From Candidatus Omnitrophota bacterium (GTDB lineage Bacteria; Omnitrophota; Gorgyraeia; Gygaellales; Profunditerraquicolaceae): 47,530 nt of DNA. Positions 1 to 12,600 of this stretch are shown one piece after another (position 1 is the first letter of the stretch; the number at the start of each line of letters is the position of its first letter). The stretch lies in assembly GCA_026387335.1 (NCBI GenBank), contig JAPLLX010000004.1:141955-189484 (forward strand). The letters run 5' to 3'. Below the pieces are notes generated by a model. The model did not search any database and had not been told where the DNA came from. It was given only the letters and a program-made list of their open reading frames with translations. Both the position numbers and the translations under genes were made by a program.

Positions 1-634
1 GTATGACACGGGCAAAACCGCCTAAGAGGCGTTGCAGAGCATCGCCATGAAAAGTAATCACCGGGCCCAAACCGCCTTTCCAGACCTTACGCCCTTCGGG
101 AGATACAACAAATATTACTTTATCCTTAAGATACGAAACATGCTTCTCAGCCCAATCTTCAGGAATATCGCCAAGTTTTAAAAGTATAAAGTCAATTAAA
201 GGAATCTGACGCAGGTAAGGTTGCTCACTCACTACGGTTTTTAAATGTTTAAGCAATACATCCTCTTCCTCTTTACCTAAAAACGTTACTGCCTTGAGCA
301 CAGGGTAACGGCTTTCTATCGGAGCGGTATGGGCCTTAGCGCTATATTGCGCTAAAATATCAGCCGCTGCCACAGCATACCTACGATCTTGTATTTCCCG
401 GTATTCATTCTCATGCTTGCCATCAATAACCCATATTTTTCTGGCACGTTCAATAACCTCTGCTACAAGTTCCTCTGAATTTCTATCAATAACCATGCCT
501 TCACGTACTGCCTGGTCACATTGTTTTAAGAATTCCATCAGAACCTTCGGGTTCTGGCTGTTTAAACAAACCCGTAACTCTTCAAGTAGTCTCTTAACAT
601 CTTCTTTAAGCATCGCCCGGGCAATGTCTTTACT
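1..634 (-). other. Unit cut by the left edge: helical repeat, then probable start of a second GT5-type domain
   Basis: About 150 residues of helices (VKRLLEELRVCLNSQNP, AVTFLGKEEEDVLLKHL; HEAT-like) are followed at 1-135 by KVIFVVSPEGRKVWKGGLGPV and LLGGFARVI. A strand ending in S-P/E, then V-x-KGGLG-x-V, then an L..G..A.VI strand is how starch/glycogen synthases begin, so a second GT5-like domain probably starts here and continues outside the window. Only the first 45 residues can be seen. Confidence 0.5.
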
Positions 635-3600
635 TACCGGACTGGAGGATTTTTCTTTTTCATTAAGCAAACCGAAAAGCTGTCTAGAGAAAAGGTCATT
701 TGTAATCTCTAACCTTATAGCGCCTTTACGCGCCTCCTCTAAGGCCTTAGGATGACCTGATTCTATAAACTTCTCGTAGAAAGCATAAGCTAATGCTGGA
801 TCTTTAAATGCTAATTCCAGGCCTATTTTACAGGCTTTGATAATATCTTTGTCTTTGTTTAGGTAGGAGATAGCTTGTTCATAAAGCTTTTGGACGGGTA
901 AATCCTTTTCTACCGGGCTGCTACTGCCCGCCCATTTTTCCATATCGTCGTTAATAAATCCCTGCATCAGGCCGACAGCCTTATCTAACCTTCTATTGAG
1001 CCTGACAGCGTGCTTCTCGTCAACCTCCCCCTCAGGAGTCTCAAATATCTCATCTAGATAGGTATATAAGTTACTAAACTGCTCGGAATATTTATCCATC
1101 AGGGTAACCCAAACTTTGAATTTCAATATAGACCTTTTGCTTAAACTCGGCAATAACTCCAGGCCCTTATCTCTGAAATACTTCCAAATGAACCAGAAGC
1201 TGGGTTTAGCCATCATCTCTCCGCAAATACTCCATTCGAATTCTTTGCCTTGGCGTTTAGCCAACATAATCTTATCACCCGCAGCATAAAGCAGTTTAAC
1301 AATAAGCGGCCTTATCTTTTCGTAATACTCCTTATAGGATTGCACATCGCTCCTGCTAATGCCATAAACTTCCGCAATAAGATCATTGCTGCCTACGCTC
1401 ATAAAGTTAACCTGAGGGTGGCCTAAAATTAACTCGAGATTATCTATCGCCAGCATTCTCTCAAGCATAATTCCAAAAGGAACATTGCGCTGTTCCAGCC
1501 CTAATTGTTCCAGAGCTTCATCAATAAGCTTTGAACATTTTTCCAAATCTTCCTTTGGCCCAATCATAGGAAACATAATGCGGGGATTGGTATAACCTTC
1601 TTTATATACCAACTCCAATATCCTGCTTATCTGCGTACGGGAAAGAGCCTGTCCTAATTCGGTTTCAAGATACCATTTGTTGCCTGAATACTTAACAGAC
1701 GACATAAGCGATAAAAGCAATTTATCCATTGCTAAACCTGAAATATCTAGACCGAAAGCATCTAGAATTCTAACAACGACTTTATAGACGCCTGCTGCCG
1801 ATAAATTATCCTTAAATTCCTTCCGGATTTCATCCGGAGACGGGATAACGCGTTGATTGTAGGTCTCCTCCATCTCACTCCTGTGTAATCCGACCCCCTG
1901 TGCGCCCAAGGCTATGGCCTCCCGGATCTCCTCAGGACTATCTGCGTTGGCATATACGCTAAACGGAAATTCTTCTAATTTAGCTGCCTTCTCTAAATAG
2001 TATCTATGTTCTAACTCTTCCTTCTCCTTCTGGAGCTTAAACTCCTGATTCGTTGCATCTGTAGGATTTAGCACTATGCGTTGTCCTTGAAAAATCAGCG
2101 CTTCCTGGCTAGACAAGAGTCTTTCCAAACTAACGTTATCTTTTAAGAAGAGGACTGGCTTATTTTTGGATGTTGCCAAGATAGCGAAGTGAGATTGCGG
2201 GCTGCCCATATTGCTTACGAAAGCAACCGCATTGTAGGTTTTACGGATAGCCTCCAATTCAAATGGAGCCGGCGTGAAGTTAAGAACTATAATGGTTGGC
2301 TGTCTTCCGTCTATTTTCCTTGTAGTCTCACTCTGACTCAAGATACGGATAGACTCAATATCCGAGACAAAGGCATCCGCAAAATACGCCAGCATTTCCC
2401 TTACATTAATCTCTTTTTCTATATCATCGTACGGTTCACTCAGGGTATCGTCAATCGCCTCTCTAAACATAATCTGCCGGTAACTCTGGTTCTCCTTAGC
2501 ATCTAACATTATGAATGCTGTCTTAAGGTACGCCCTTTTGATTAGAATAAGGCGCTCAATAATCTTTTCCTCTTTTTTCTTATTTATTCTCTCCTTTAAG
2601 ACCTCATCCCATTTTCTTATGTTTTGTTTCAGAAGTCCGGCCCGGGCCTGCGCATCTTTAAAGATAATATCAAGTATGTCCTTATGGTGGTATTCGTAGG
2701 TAAGGATAAGCTCGCGTAAGATCTCTGCTAAATAGTATTTAATTTCTTCAAAAAAACCAATTTTTTGGGCTAAATTTGCGGCATTTACACCCTCGGCTTT
2801 TTTTAGCCTTTCCTTGAGTCCACCGGTTTCATCAAGCCTTTCCGCAACAGACCCCATCATATCTAGAACAATAGCCTCAGCCCATTTATCTTCTTGAGGT
2901 TTTTTGTTACAAGCTTTTTCAATCTCATGTTCTATGGCTATATTATACGCTGCAATAAATTCTGGCTGGCGTTGCCTTTTGAGCGTTCTTTTAACTCCCT
3001 CTGTAATTATGGTAGCGGCTGTATCCAGGCGCTTACGCTCCCGCTCTAACTTATCCTGGAGGCCTGCCTCAATAAGAACCCGGGGAATAATAAACGGTTT
3101 CTCTAATGCTTCCCTGACAATTGTGTATAAGGTTGTTGAACCAACATTATAACTTTCTAATTCCTTTTTTAACTTGGGGGCTTCTGAGAATACTTCATCC
3201 AACAACCGCTTCACCTCATCGCTATTGCTCAATGTGGGAAGCTTATTTAAAATAAATGGTAGGAGGCTTTCGGTTAAAAGGTTATATATGTGCTCTTCAA
3301 ATTTTTGGGTTGATATCGCGCGACGGATAGTATCGCGTAACCGTGTCTCGCTGATTTTTCCTTTGCATATCTTTAAAAAGTAATCCAGATTTCTTAAAAC
3401 CAGGGATTGGAAAGCTTCTTTACTCTCTAGCGTCACTCTCTTGACGCTAACGACCTGCCCCCTTAAGCTGATTCCAAGGTTATTATTGGAGTAACTTTCA
3501 ATAATTGTTTCCGCAGTTACCGGCGAACTGGTGCCACTGCCATCAATCTTTGCCTGCGCCTTATCCTTAACCCAAGATAGGCTTGCTGCTTTGCGCAACG

Positions 3601-6600
3601 GGTAAACAACCCCTTTGAGTAAACCAAACTTAAGATATGCCCTCCATAATCTTAGGCGCGCTCTAGCTAAGCCAGGAGTAGCCAGATAACTGTCCCATGA
3701 CTCTCTCGCCAGTTTCCGCATCTTTCTTTCCAGCGGCTCTACGGTTATTATAAAGATTTGCGTATATATTAACTCTAACTGCTTACGTATTCTTACCGGG
3801 GAATTAAATTTATTATCCCAGGACCTTCTCGCTTCTTTACGCAGTAATTTATATAAATATTCTAATGCCCGTTGGAAAGTAGCAATGCTCCCCACCAGCC
3901 ACGGAAGGTAAAGCAAGGCTTTTTTGATCATAACTTTCCAACGGGACAAATCTATAGACGAACTGGTATCATCGCTGGGTTTCTGGGGATTCCAATTCTC
4001 TATAGTAACTTTTGGTTTATTGTCGGCAAGACTAAAGGTATGGACTGCTGCATCTTGGATGTTGACGAAAGGAAGTATAAATACGACTGTTATGCCAATA
4101 AGGAAAGGAAGGATGACGCGCATAATAACGTTAGGGGCGCGGGGCATATTGGAATAAGAAACCGCTTTCTCTTCGGGCCTAAAAAATAAAACTCTGGGAT
4201 CTTTATAATCTTTACCCTGCACCGGCGAACCGGATTGCTTAGATTTATTTAAGATAAACTTACGTGTCCCTAATTTTCTCTCTATAGTAAAATCTGTAGT
4301 AAAAGGAAAAGCGAGTCTTTGTTCTTTGTTCTCGCGTTTCATTGATACAACCCATAAGCCTCCTACAGCATCAGTAAGGTTCTCCTTAATTTGAATATTA
4401 ATGCCTTGTTGCTGCTGAATATCGCGGAAGATATCCTCAATAGGAATTAATCGTAACCCTACCCCATTATTCATCACAGGCAGCTTATCAGTTTCTATAT
4501 TAAGGTACGCTCGGCCTTGAACGTCAAGTGCCCTAAAAGCTTCTTCAAATACAAGCAATGGATGCTTAGAGTAATACGCGGCTGCCCAATGAGAAACTAT
4601 TAGATTGAATTTATTATTCCATTGCTCTGGAAGTTTTTCTGCCGTTATCCCTCCGTAGACAAATATTCCTCTTTCGCGCAAAACTTCAAAAGACGGATAA
4701 TCCACTATATCTATACCGAATAATTCTATTTTCCCCGCTAACACTCTTTCTTTAGTAAAATTATAAATGTATTCAAGGAAATCCGCCTTCTCACCTATTC
4801 CTAAGTCTAAAATTGAAATTTTCCCGGCTGCCTCTATAATATCTAACAGCATAAAGTTTGAAAAAACGGAATCCGGTGCAGATAGATATTCAAAATAATG
4901 GTCTGCGCGCCAAGAAACCCCCTGCCCTCCATCTTCTCTTAACCAATCCAGGTAACTTCCTGGCAGGATAATTTTTTTAACGGGCGAGCCGGCGAGCTGC
5001 GCTACGCGTATTATCTCTGCCCTGATTACTTTGCCTTTTTCTGTTACTCTGATTCTACGGAATGGAGGTCCTATTTCTTCTGCAGATATATCAAAAAGCT
5101 TACGGCTCTTCCTTACGTTGCGATAAATTGCTCTTAATTGGTCCGTTCCTTTCGCAGGAAAGCTTGTATCTTCGGGATAATATTGATTTAGTAATTCAAT
5201 AAGCTTTTCGCGGCCTAAAGATCTACAGGCAGATATAGGATAAGGGTCGCTATGATTGACCCATAACTTATTATTATCTACTATATCCCTATACTGCGTT
5301 AAGATTTCAGCCAATTTTTCCTTGATTATCTTCTGGTATTTTTTATTTACGGTGCGAAATGTATAAGTAACCTCACCCATAATATCCGGCTTTGGCGCAG
5401 GAGTAGGTTGGATAATCACGCTGCGAGGTGGCCTCTTGTGAGCCGCCAATTCCTCAGGAGAAGGTTGCGGTTCAAATAAAAGTTGCTGTTCAATTATCTT
5501 GTCTTTTTGGGCTTCAATAGGTTTCTTTTTTCTCTCAATACGCCCTTGTCTATTCTTTAATAATCCATCTACCTGGTCAAACCTCTCCCTTAGTCCTTCC
5601 GTTACCCTTCCTCCTGAATCCTCTAAATCCTTTAAAATTAAATCAATCTCATCACACACCAAAACTATTTCATTTGCGTATATTGCTTTTCCTTTTGTTA
5701 AAATTTTGCGCGTACCTTTCATCTTTTTTAAAATATCTTTTATCTGGAGCAATGCCACAGTAAACTCTTTGATTTCTTCTCCAGATAAATTATACGGCCC
5801 GTTTATAAATAAGGATACTGTCAATAAAGCTCTACCGACTTTCTCCCTTAATGGGCTTATCAGTCTTAAGGCCTGTTCAATTATTTCCAAAGAGTCGACA
5901 CTACCTCTATATTTATAGAAAACTTGTCTTTGCTTACCACTAGGGAGTTTTTTAATGCACTCCATACTGTATTCCACCGGCGAGCTGGTCTTATTCTTCT
6001 CTAAAGGTATTTCTATGGCGAATGTTCTAGCGGCGAGAGAAGCATTTTCCTGAGACGGAAAACTGGCGTCGGGATAAATTGACTTGATTTCTATCTTGGC
6101 TAGAGATAAATTCTTATCTAAAATATCTTCTCCATTAGCGCTTATTGATATACGCAGGCTATCGCTTACTATCTTAAGGCTAACATCAACTTGGGCACGA
6201 AAACCCTTTAGCCATAATTCCGGCTGGTTCTTTTTAAGCCAGGATGTGTTGAAAGAACTACTATTCAAAATTCCCCGGATAATACCAGCTAACTTCTTTT
6301 CGCTCTCTAATGGCCTGTAGCCTGTCTTATTTAAAGCCGCATTTAATCTACTGGTAATGTAATCAATAACTGGCTTAATTACCTGTGTAACCTCAAAATA
6401 TTCCCCATACTCAGGAAACACTATACAGAAGTTCGGCAATAATTCGTTCTTGCTATTTACCGGAGAGCTGGAGCGGCGAACTGCTTTGGTTTTGTTATTT
6501 ATCGGACTACTTCTTATTACCTTGATTATCTCCTCTATAAACTGTTCCCGTTCATCCAACTCGCCAGGTTTAATAAGACAACCCGGTGTCGTCGCCCGCG

Positions 6601-9600
6601 AAGCAACGGGTATAATCGCAATCTGCGCTACGCTACCATCTTCCCATTTATCTCGGGAGCTAACTACAGGATAAGGCACATTCCCATAGCTGGTTAACCC
6701 TTGGGGATGGCCAAATTGATGGTATACCAGCGAAATCTGGTCTCTTAGTTTATATATACCGCCGATTTCTTCCGCGAGACGCTGTGTATAGTACCAACCT
6801 AACTTTCCGGATACAATAATCTTGCCATCTTCAGCCTCACCTACTTTTCCGATAACCAGGTTCAAATCTCTAACAACTGCAACTGGTAAGCGATGTTGGC
6901 TACCGTAAAAAAGATCAAAATTAACTCTGGGCTGGGAAGCGTTTTTGATAGCAACTGTAAATTTAGTCGCCATTCCACTGGAATAAAATACCATCTTGTA
7001 CTCTTTATCAAGATTAACTTGAGATAAAAAAGAGGCTAATGGAACGGCTATTCGCTCTAGAGCAATCTTAGAGTCGTTATCGCTAAAGATAACTGTCGTG
7101 ACTCCGCGTTTTATCAATTCAACAAGAGCCTTTGCTACTTCTATTTGCTCAACAAGCAGAGTATCTTTTACTGCTTTTTTTCGGCCCTGTACCTCGATAA
7201 TCTTCAAGTCTAAAATTGTACCATCCACATCTAACCCCAAGAAACGGGGTAAATCCTTATCCGGTAAAGCCAAAAGGCGCTTAAGTTCAATAAGGGTTGC
7301 CTCAGGGCCAACCCCAATAGCTTCTGCCTCCGGAATTACATTAGCTTGTTCTGCATCTACTGCCAGGATCCGCAACCCAGTTATCAGGGTAAGAACTCCG
7401 TCACGCTCATCAGCAGAAGAATTTTGGTTTCCTATATACACGCCCTGATTAGGCAGGAAACCAGTTTCAGCAAGAAAATTTTCCATAGCTGTTTTCTTAG
7501 TCGGAACGGGAAAGCGGCTAAAATCTATACTGGCATTACCAGCTGCCCTGATTTCCACGGCAATATTGCGAATATTCACTACGGCTCGGAATACTTCAAT
7601 AGGAGAAGAGGAAGAAGCTGCGTCAAAGAAATCCTCAACCCCGTAGATGCCGTAAGGCGCGTATTCTTCAGTCCCGCTATTATATATACGCACATTCTCC
7701 AAAATATTTTTCATCAATTCCTCTCTAAAATAAATTCCCTGAAATTCAGGAAAGGCCTTAAGGACTTTTTCATTACCTTTTCCGATAACATATACCTGGC
7801 TACCTTCAAATATGGGCTGTTTGTTTTTTATCTGCTCCTTATTTAAGGCTCGCAGGATATCTCTTATGACTTCTTCGCGTTTTACATATATTATCCGGAT
7901 ATTGATCGCTCCGCTTCCTGGGGCTTTTTCAGCTACGAAAGGAAGCTTCCGCCTCTCAAATTGATAATTTAAAAACTCTACTACGGCATCACGCTCATCA
8001 TTCAAAACTACTTTTTTGCTGATCTGAGGTATTTTCTTATTTTTGGGGTCGTTGTCTTTTTTGCTAAGCATTTGGTTTAATTCTGCTGTCGTTTCCACTG
8101 GCAGATCCCTACGCTTAGCCATTTCAAGATTAATAAGAATGTCATCCCTGTTATTGCTTACAACCGGATCATCAATATGTCGACCATCCGGGCCATATAA
8201 GTGACGGTCCAGCTCATATGTTTTTATAGCATCTTCACAGATTTGCTTCAAAGCAATTATCTGATTATCAGTAACCAATTTACTGTGGTCAATTTCAGCC
8301 TTATCCCTGATTTCGCCATTTTCGTTAAACCTCCATACTTGTGCGCCGGCATAGGGAACAAGAATAACCCGAGACAATAATTTCTTGTGCTCTTCTGAAA
8401 AATGGTTGGTAAACGCATCTTGCAATTCTTTTTTTGAAAGTGCGGTTTCAACAATAAGGATTCCTCCGAATCTTAAATAATTAATTATCTTTTCACGCAT
8501 CCTATCAGTTATATCAAACACTGCTATTTTGCTTTCTAATGTAGGCTTATGATATCTTAAAATAGTATGGGCAGCGTTAGTAATTATTACTTTGGGAGGA
8601 GATTTTCTAACTTCCTCCCTATTTATATAAATATCTTTAATATTTTTCCTTCTCTGGTCAATCTCCTTTAACACCTCTAAAGACGTCCTCATAGTTGTGC
8701 CGGGAGTAAATATCCAACAGCCCTCTTTTTCATCAACCTCATGTAGAAGGCGCTTGATATCCGAATCCAATAGGTCAATATCTGATTCTTTTTTACTCGT
8801 AACTTCATTTTCATAGGTATAATGTTTTTCTAATATCTCCTTGAACAACGGCGCATCCTTGAGTTTTTTACGCTCCTGCTCTAATATGAGATATTCAATG
8901 ATTTCGCCTAATTTTTTCGGGTTGTAACCTACGCCTTTTTCGAACTGGGCCTTACCGGCCGTCCGTTTTTCTTGATTAAATACAAAAGCCAGGTCTTCTT
9001 CGTAAATCTTTACTCGACTGGAATATTTTATCTTCTCCTCCGGCGTGATGCCTAATGGGCCGCGGGGAACCTTGGCCGCAAATGAAAAATCTCCTTTTTC
9101 GCGGGATTTAGACATAATTTCAGCAAGTTTTTTATCGGTCATTTTATTCATAAGCGGTATTACTTCTTTTTGATCGTTTTGAGCGGGGTCATTCACGATA
9201 ATATGGCTGATGAAATCCTCAACTCTTCGCCCGGTGATTTTTTCAAGTATACTTATATTTCGGGTTATTGTGGCGTCAACTGACTCATTATCTTTGGTAG
9301 GATTAACTATATAGATAACAGGGATACCCTCCATTTTTCTCTTAGCTATAGCCTCCACGATCTCCAAAAGCATAAAAACAGTATCAATGCTGGTTATATT
9401 ACTGCCCGGCCCTAAAATAATCGCTTCTTGGACATTGTTTATTAACTCTAATACTTTCTGATTAACAGTTGGTTGAGCATAGTCAATAAACCCGGTTTGG
9501 ATAATGCCTGAAGTATGCACGCTTTCTGTTATATTGGTCTGTTCAATAATCAATCGGCCTCTAAATGTGACGGGATTATCATTAAAATAAATTGTGGTCC

Positions 9601-12600
9601 CCTGGCCCTCAACATCTAAACGCACAATCACTTTATATACCCCAGTATTTTTACCCTCTTGGACCAATTTTATCCGCGCAGTTCTAATGTCTGTAGATTT
9701 TCCTATGATTTTCTCTTTATCTAATTCTAATTTGATTGTTTTTCCTTTTTTTTCAGACCCTTGTTTCAAATTTAGATATAAATTGCTATTTTTTACAAGT
9801 AATGTTGCCGTAAAATTACCTTGGCTTACTTTAAATTCGTCCTGAATAGATGGCTGCCACGGCAAGGTCACTGTAGTCTGGGTATCTTTTGAATTAATAT
9901 CTTGGTCAAAATCTTCCTTCAGGATTGCTTCGATTCCATCAATTTTAACAATATATGCGTTTTCTCCGATTATCTCGATTTTAACTTTGCTTTGACCCAT
10001 ATCAAGAGTAAGCTTATTTCCTTGATGAAGGGTAGATACTATACCTTGCGATATCAGTTCGGTTTTAATCGTTATTTCTTTATCCTTATCATTATCTTTA
10101 AGCCTTCCATCCGTATCCTCAATCCTAATCTTCAAACTTTCTTTGTTGATTAACAATTGCAATGCTTCAAGCTTGGCATAGAGAGTAGCCTGGTCTAAGG
10201 TAGAGGGTAAAACAAAACCATTATTCAAGCCTAAAGCCTGGGCCAAGGATTTCATAGATTGATTAAATGGTTTCACGCTTGGCCTGCCTGCACTTTTCAT
10301 AAGACTTTTTTCTTTGATATGATGGCCGATAAAGATAAAATTAGCAAGACTTCCATTAGCAAGTCTTAAATCCCCGGGTTTAATCAATTCCTGATCAAGG
10401 TATTTTGCTATTTCCAGCAGATAACGAATGAAATATAGCAGATCAAGAGGAGCTTCTTCTATGCCATAACCGATCTCCTCTTTAAGAATCATTTTTAAAT
10501 GGTTTTTTAAGGTCTTTTTTTGAGAAAAATCTTTGGGAAAACGATACCTAAGCACAGTGCGTTTAAATTGGGACTTATCATTTTCTCCAATCGTAAGATA
10601 TGACAATACATTCATTGCATCTCCCATAGAAATAACATACCCCCACAAGGCTTTCTTAAGTTGCTCCTGGGCAATGCGGGAACTACCGCCATCATCATGA
10701 GTCCCAAATATAATTGCCATATTTCTTTTTTTGCCAAAAATCTCGCTTAACAGATTTTCCATGGATAAAGTTGGTATGCCACCGGAACCGCCCATTATCC
10801 CTAAGAACATTGGTTTATTCCAGACATCATCCTCCTTTTCTGGCTGGATATGGGAAAGGGGATTTTTCTGAGAAAGGATAATTTCTTTAAATGTCTGCCC
10901 TGTTCCGGCCATGGCTTTACCTATGAAACTATTTAGCCTGCTTCTTGCTCCACCAAATATCTCAAGGAATTCCTGGTACTCCTGGTTAAATAAAACCAAC
11001 CCAAGGCTCTCCTTGAGCTGCTTAACCCTGTCTTCTTTGTTTTTAACCCCCAGAAAATGTTCTAAAGCCACTTTTCCAATCAGGGCTTCAATGATTATTT
11101 GTACATCCTCGGGTAGTTTATCCGACTTCTGCCAGATTTCTACTATATCCTCAATTAAGTCCTTTCTGAGACTTTGCCTATAAAGAGTATGAATGCGCCT
11201 ACCGTCAATACTATGGTTTTCAATAAATTCAGCCAAAATCTCTCTTTTTCTCGAAGGATTGATTCCGGATTTTCCCAGTATATTTTCAAAAAATTTATCT
11301 GTTTTGTGTACTGCCTTATCCAAACAAGGATCTTTAGTGGCCTTAGAATAGAAATCCATCAATAGATTAAAATCTATTAACCGTTCATCAATAGAATCAA
11401 CAATAATACTATTGTTGAATGTTTCTGCAACTAATAGTTTATTATTTATAAGCGACACTAAACCAAGAAACGCAGGTTGCTTTTTAAGAACCAGAGAAAT
11501 AGCTATCGTCTTTCGGAGCAATTTCGCATAAGTATTTATATCGTTTTTGTATAAATTTATCAAATATGCGCTTACTTCTATTTCGCCACTCGTTTTTTCT
11601 AACATTTTTATTAATGCTGCGGGGAAATCCAGATTGTTCTGAGGCCTATTCTGAACGGCTCTAAACAACTCTCTTGCTGATTCAAAAGTAAAATCTTTCT
11701 TTTTCCCATCCCAACAATCCCATGTATCGATTAATTGACAATCTCTAGCAATCCTAACCGGCCCTTCAATAAAGACATTGGACAATTGAACGTTATCTTC
11801 TACGATAACCTCTCCCTGCAATCTCACGTTGTCAAGACTGACACCCTTACCGATCTTTACCCGGCAATCCAGATAAATCTCCCCCGAGATTGTTGCATTT
11901 GAGTTTTCGCCAAATATTTTACCCACGCTACTAAGCCTGAAATCAGCATTATTGCCTAAATAAACCAGTACCTGCGTGTTATCTTTTATGGTTATACCCG
12001 GGGTTTCTTTCAGGTATTGCATAATTTTGGCCCTGTATTTCTGACTAAAAGTAAGCTGGCGGTCCATGTCTTTTAAGCTATCCGGGGCATTCCCTACATC
12101 TACCAAACCTAATGGCCAATCCGCATCCCTTAATCCTTTATTTTTTAATTCATCGCTCACTAGTTTAATAAAATCCCAGGCAAGGGCCAGGGGTATCTCG
12201 GTCTTTCCGTCCAACACCCAGATTTCAGGGTGGCTCTCCCGTTTATTAAATTCATCAAAATAATCCTGGATGCGATTATTGAAAATAACCGTATTTGAAT
12301 TAATCAGGATATTCCCTTTGGAATCAATGGCAAATTCACGCTGTAGTTCATTCCGCGCAGAAACAGGTAAAGCATGCCAATACTCGGACTTTCCCTGAAT
12401 AAGCTCCAGCCTTTTCTTTTTATCTTCGGGGATCCGGTCCCAGTCTGTTAAAGCCGTTAATTTGTTAACTTCTAAGAAAAAGTTTCCTTTATTAACTATT
12501 TCAAGCTTTCCTTGCTTTGACCGGCTTGCTTTTTTCCCGCCGGCAGTGATAAGTTTATTCCCGACTACTGCTTCCATATAAGTTATCAAGCTGGCATTAG

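Noticed and set aside
7346-7846. Plus-strand open frame of 166 codons
   Set aside because: Antisense to the HAD segments with intact DVDGT and GNQNSS motifs; no domain in its own translation.
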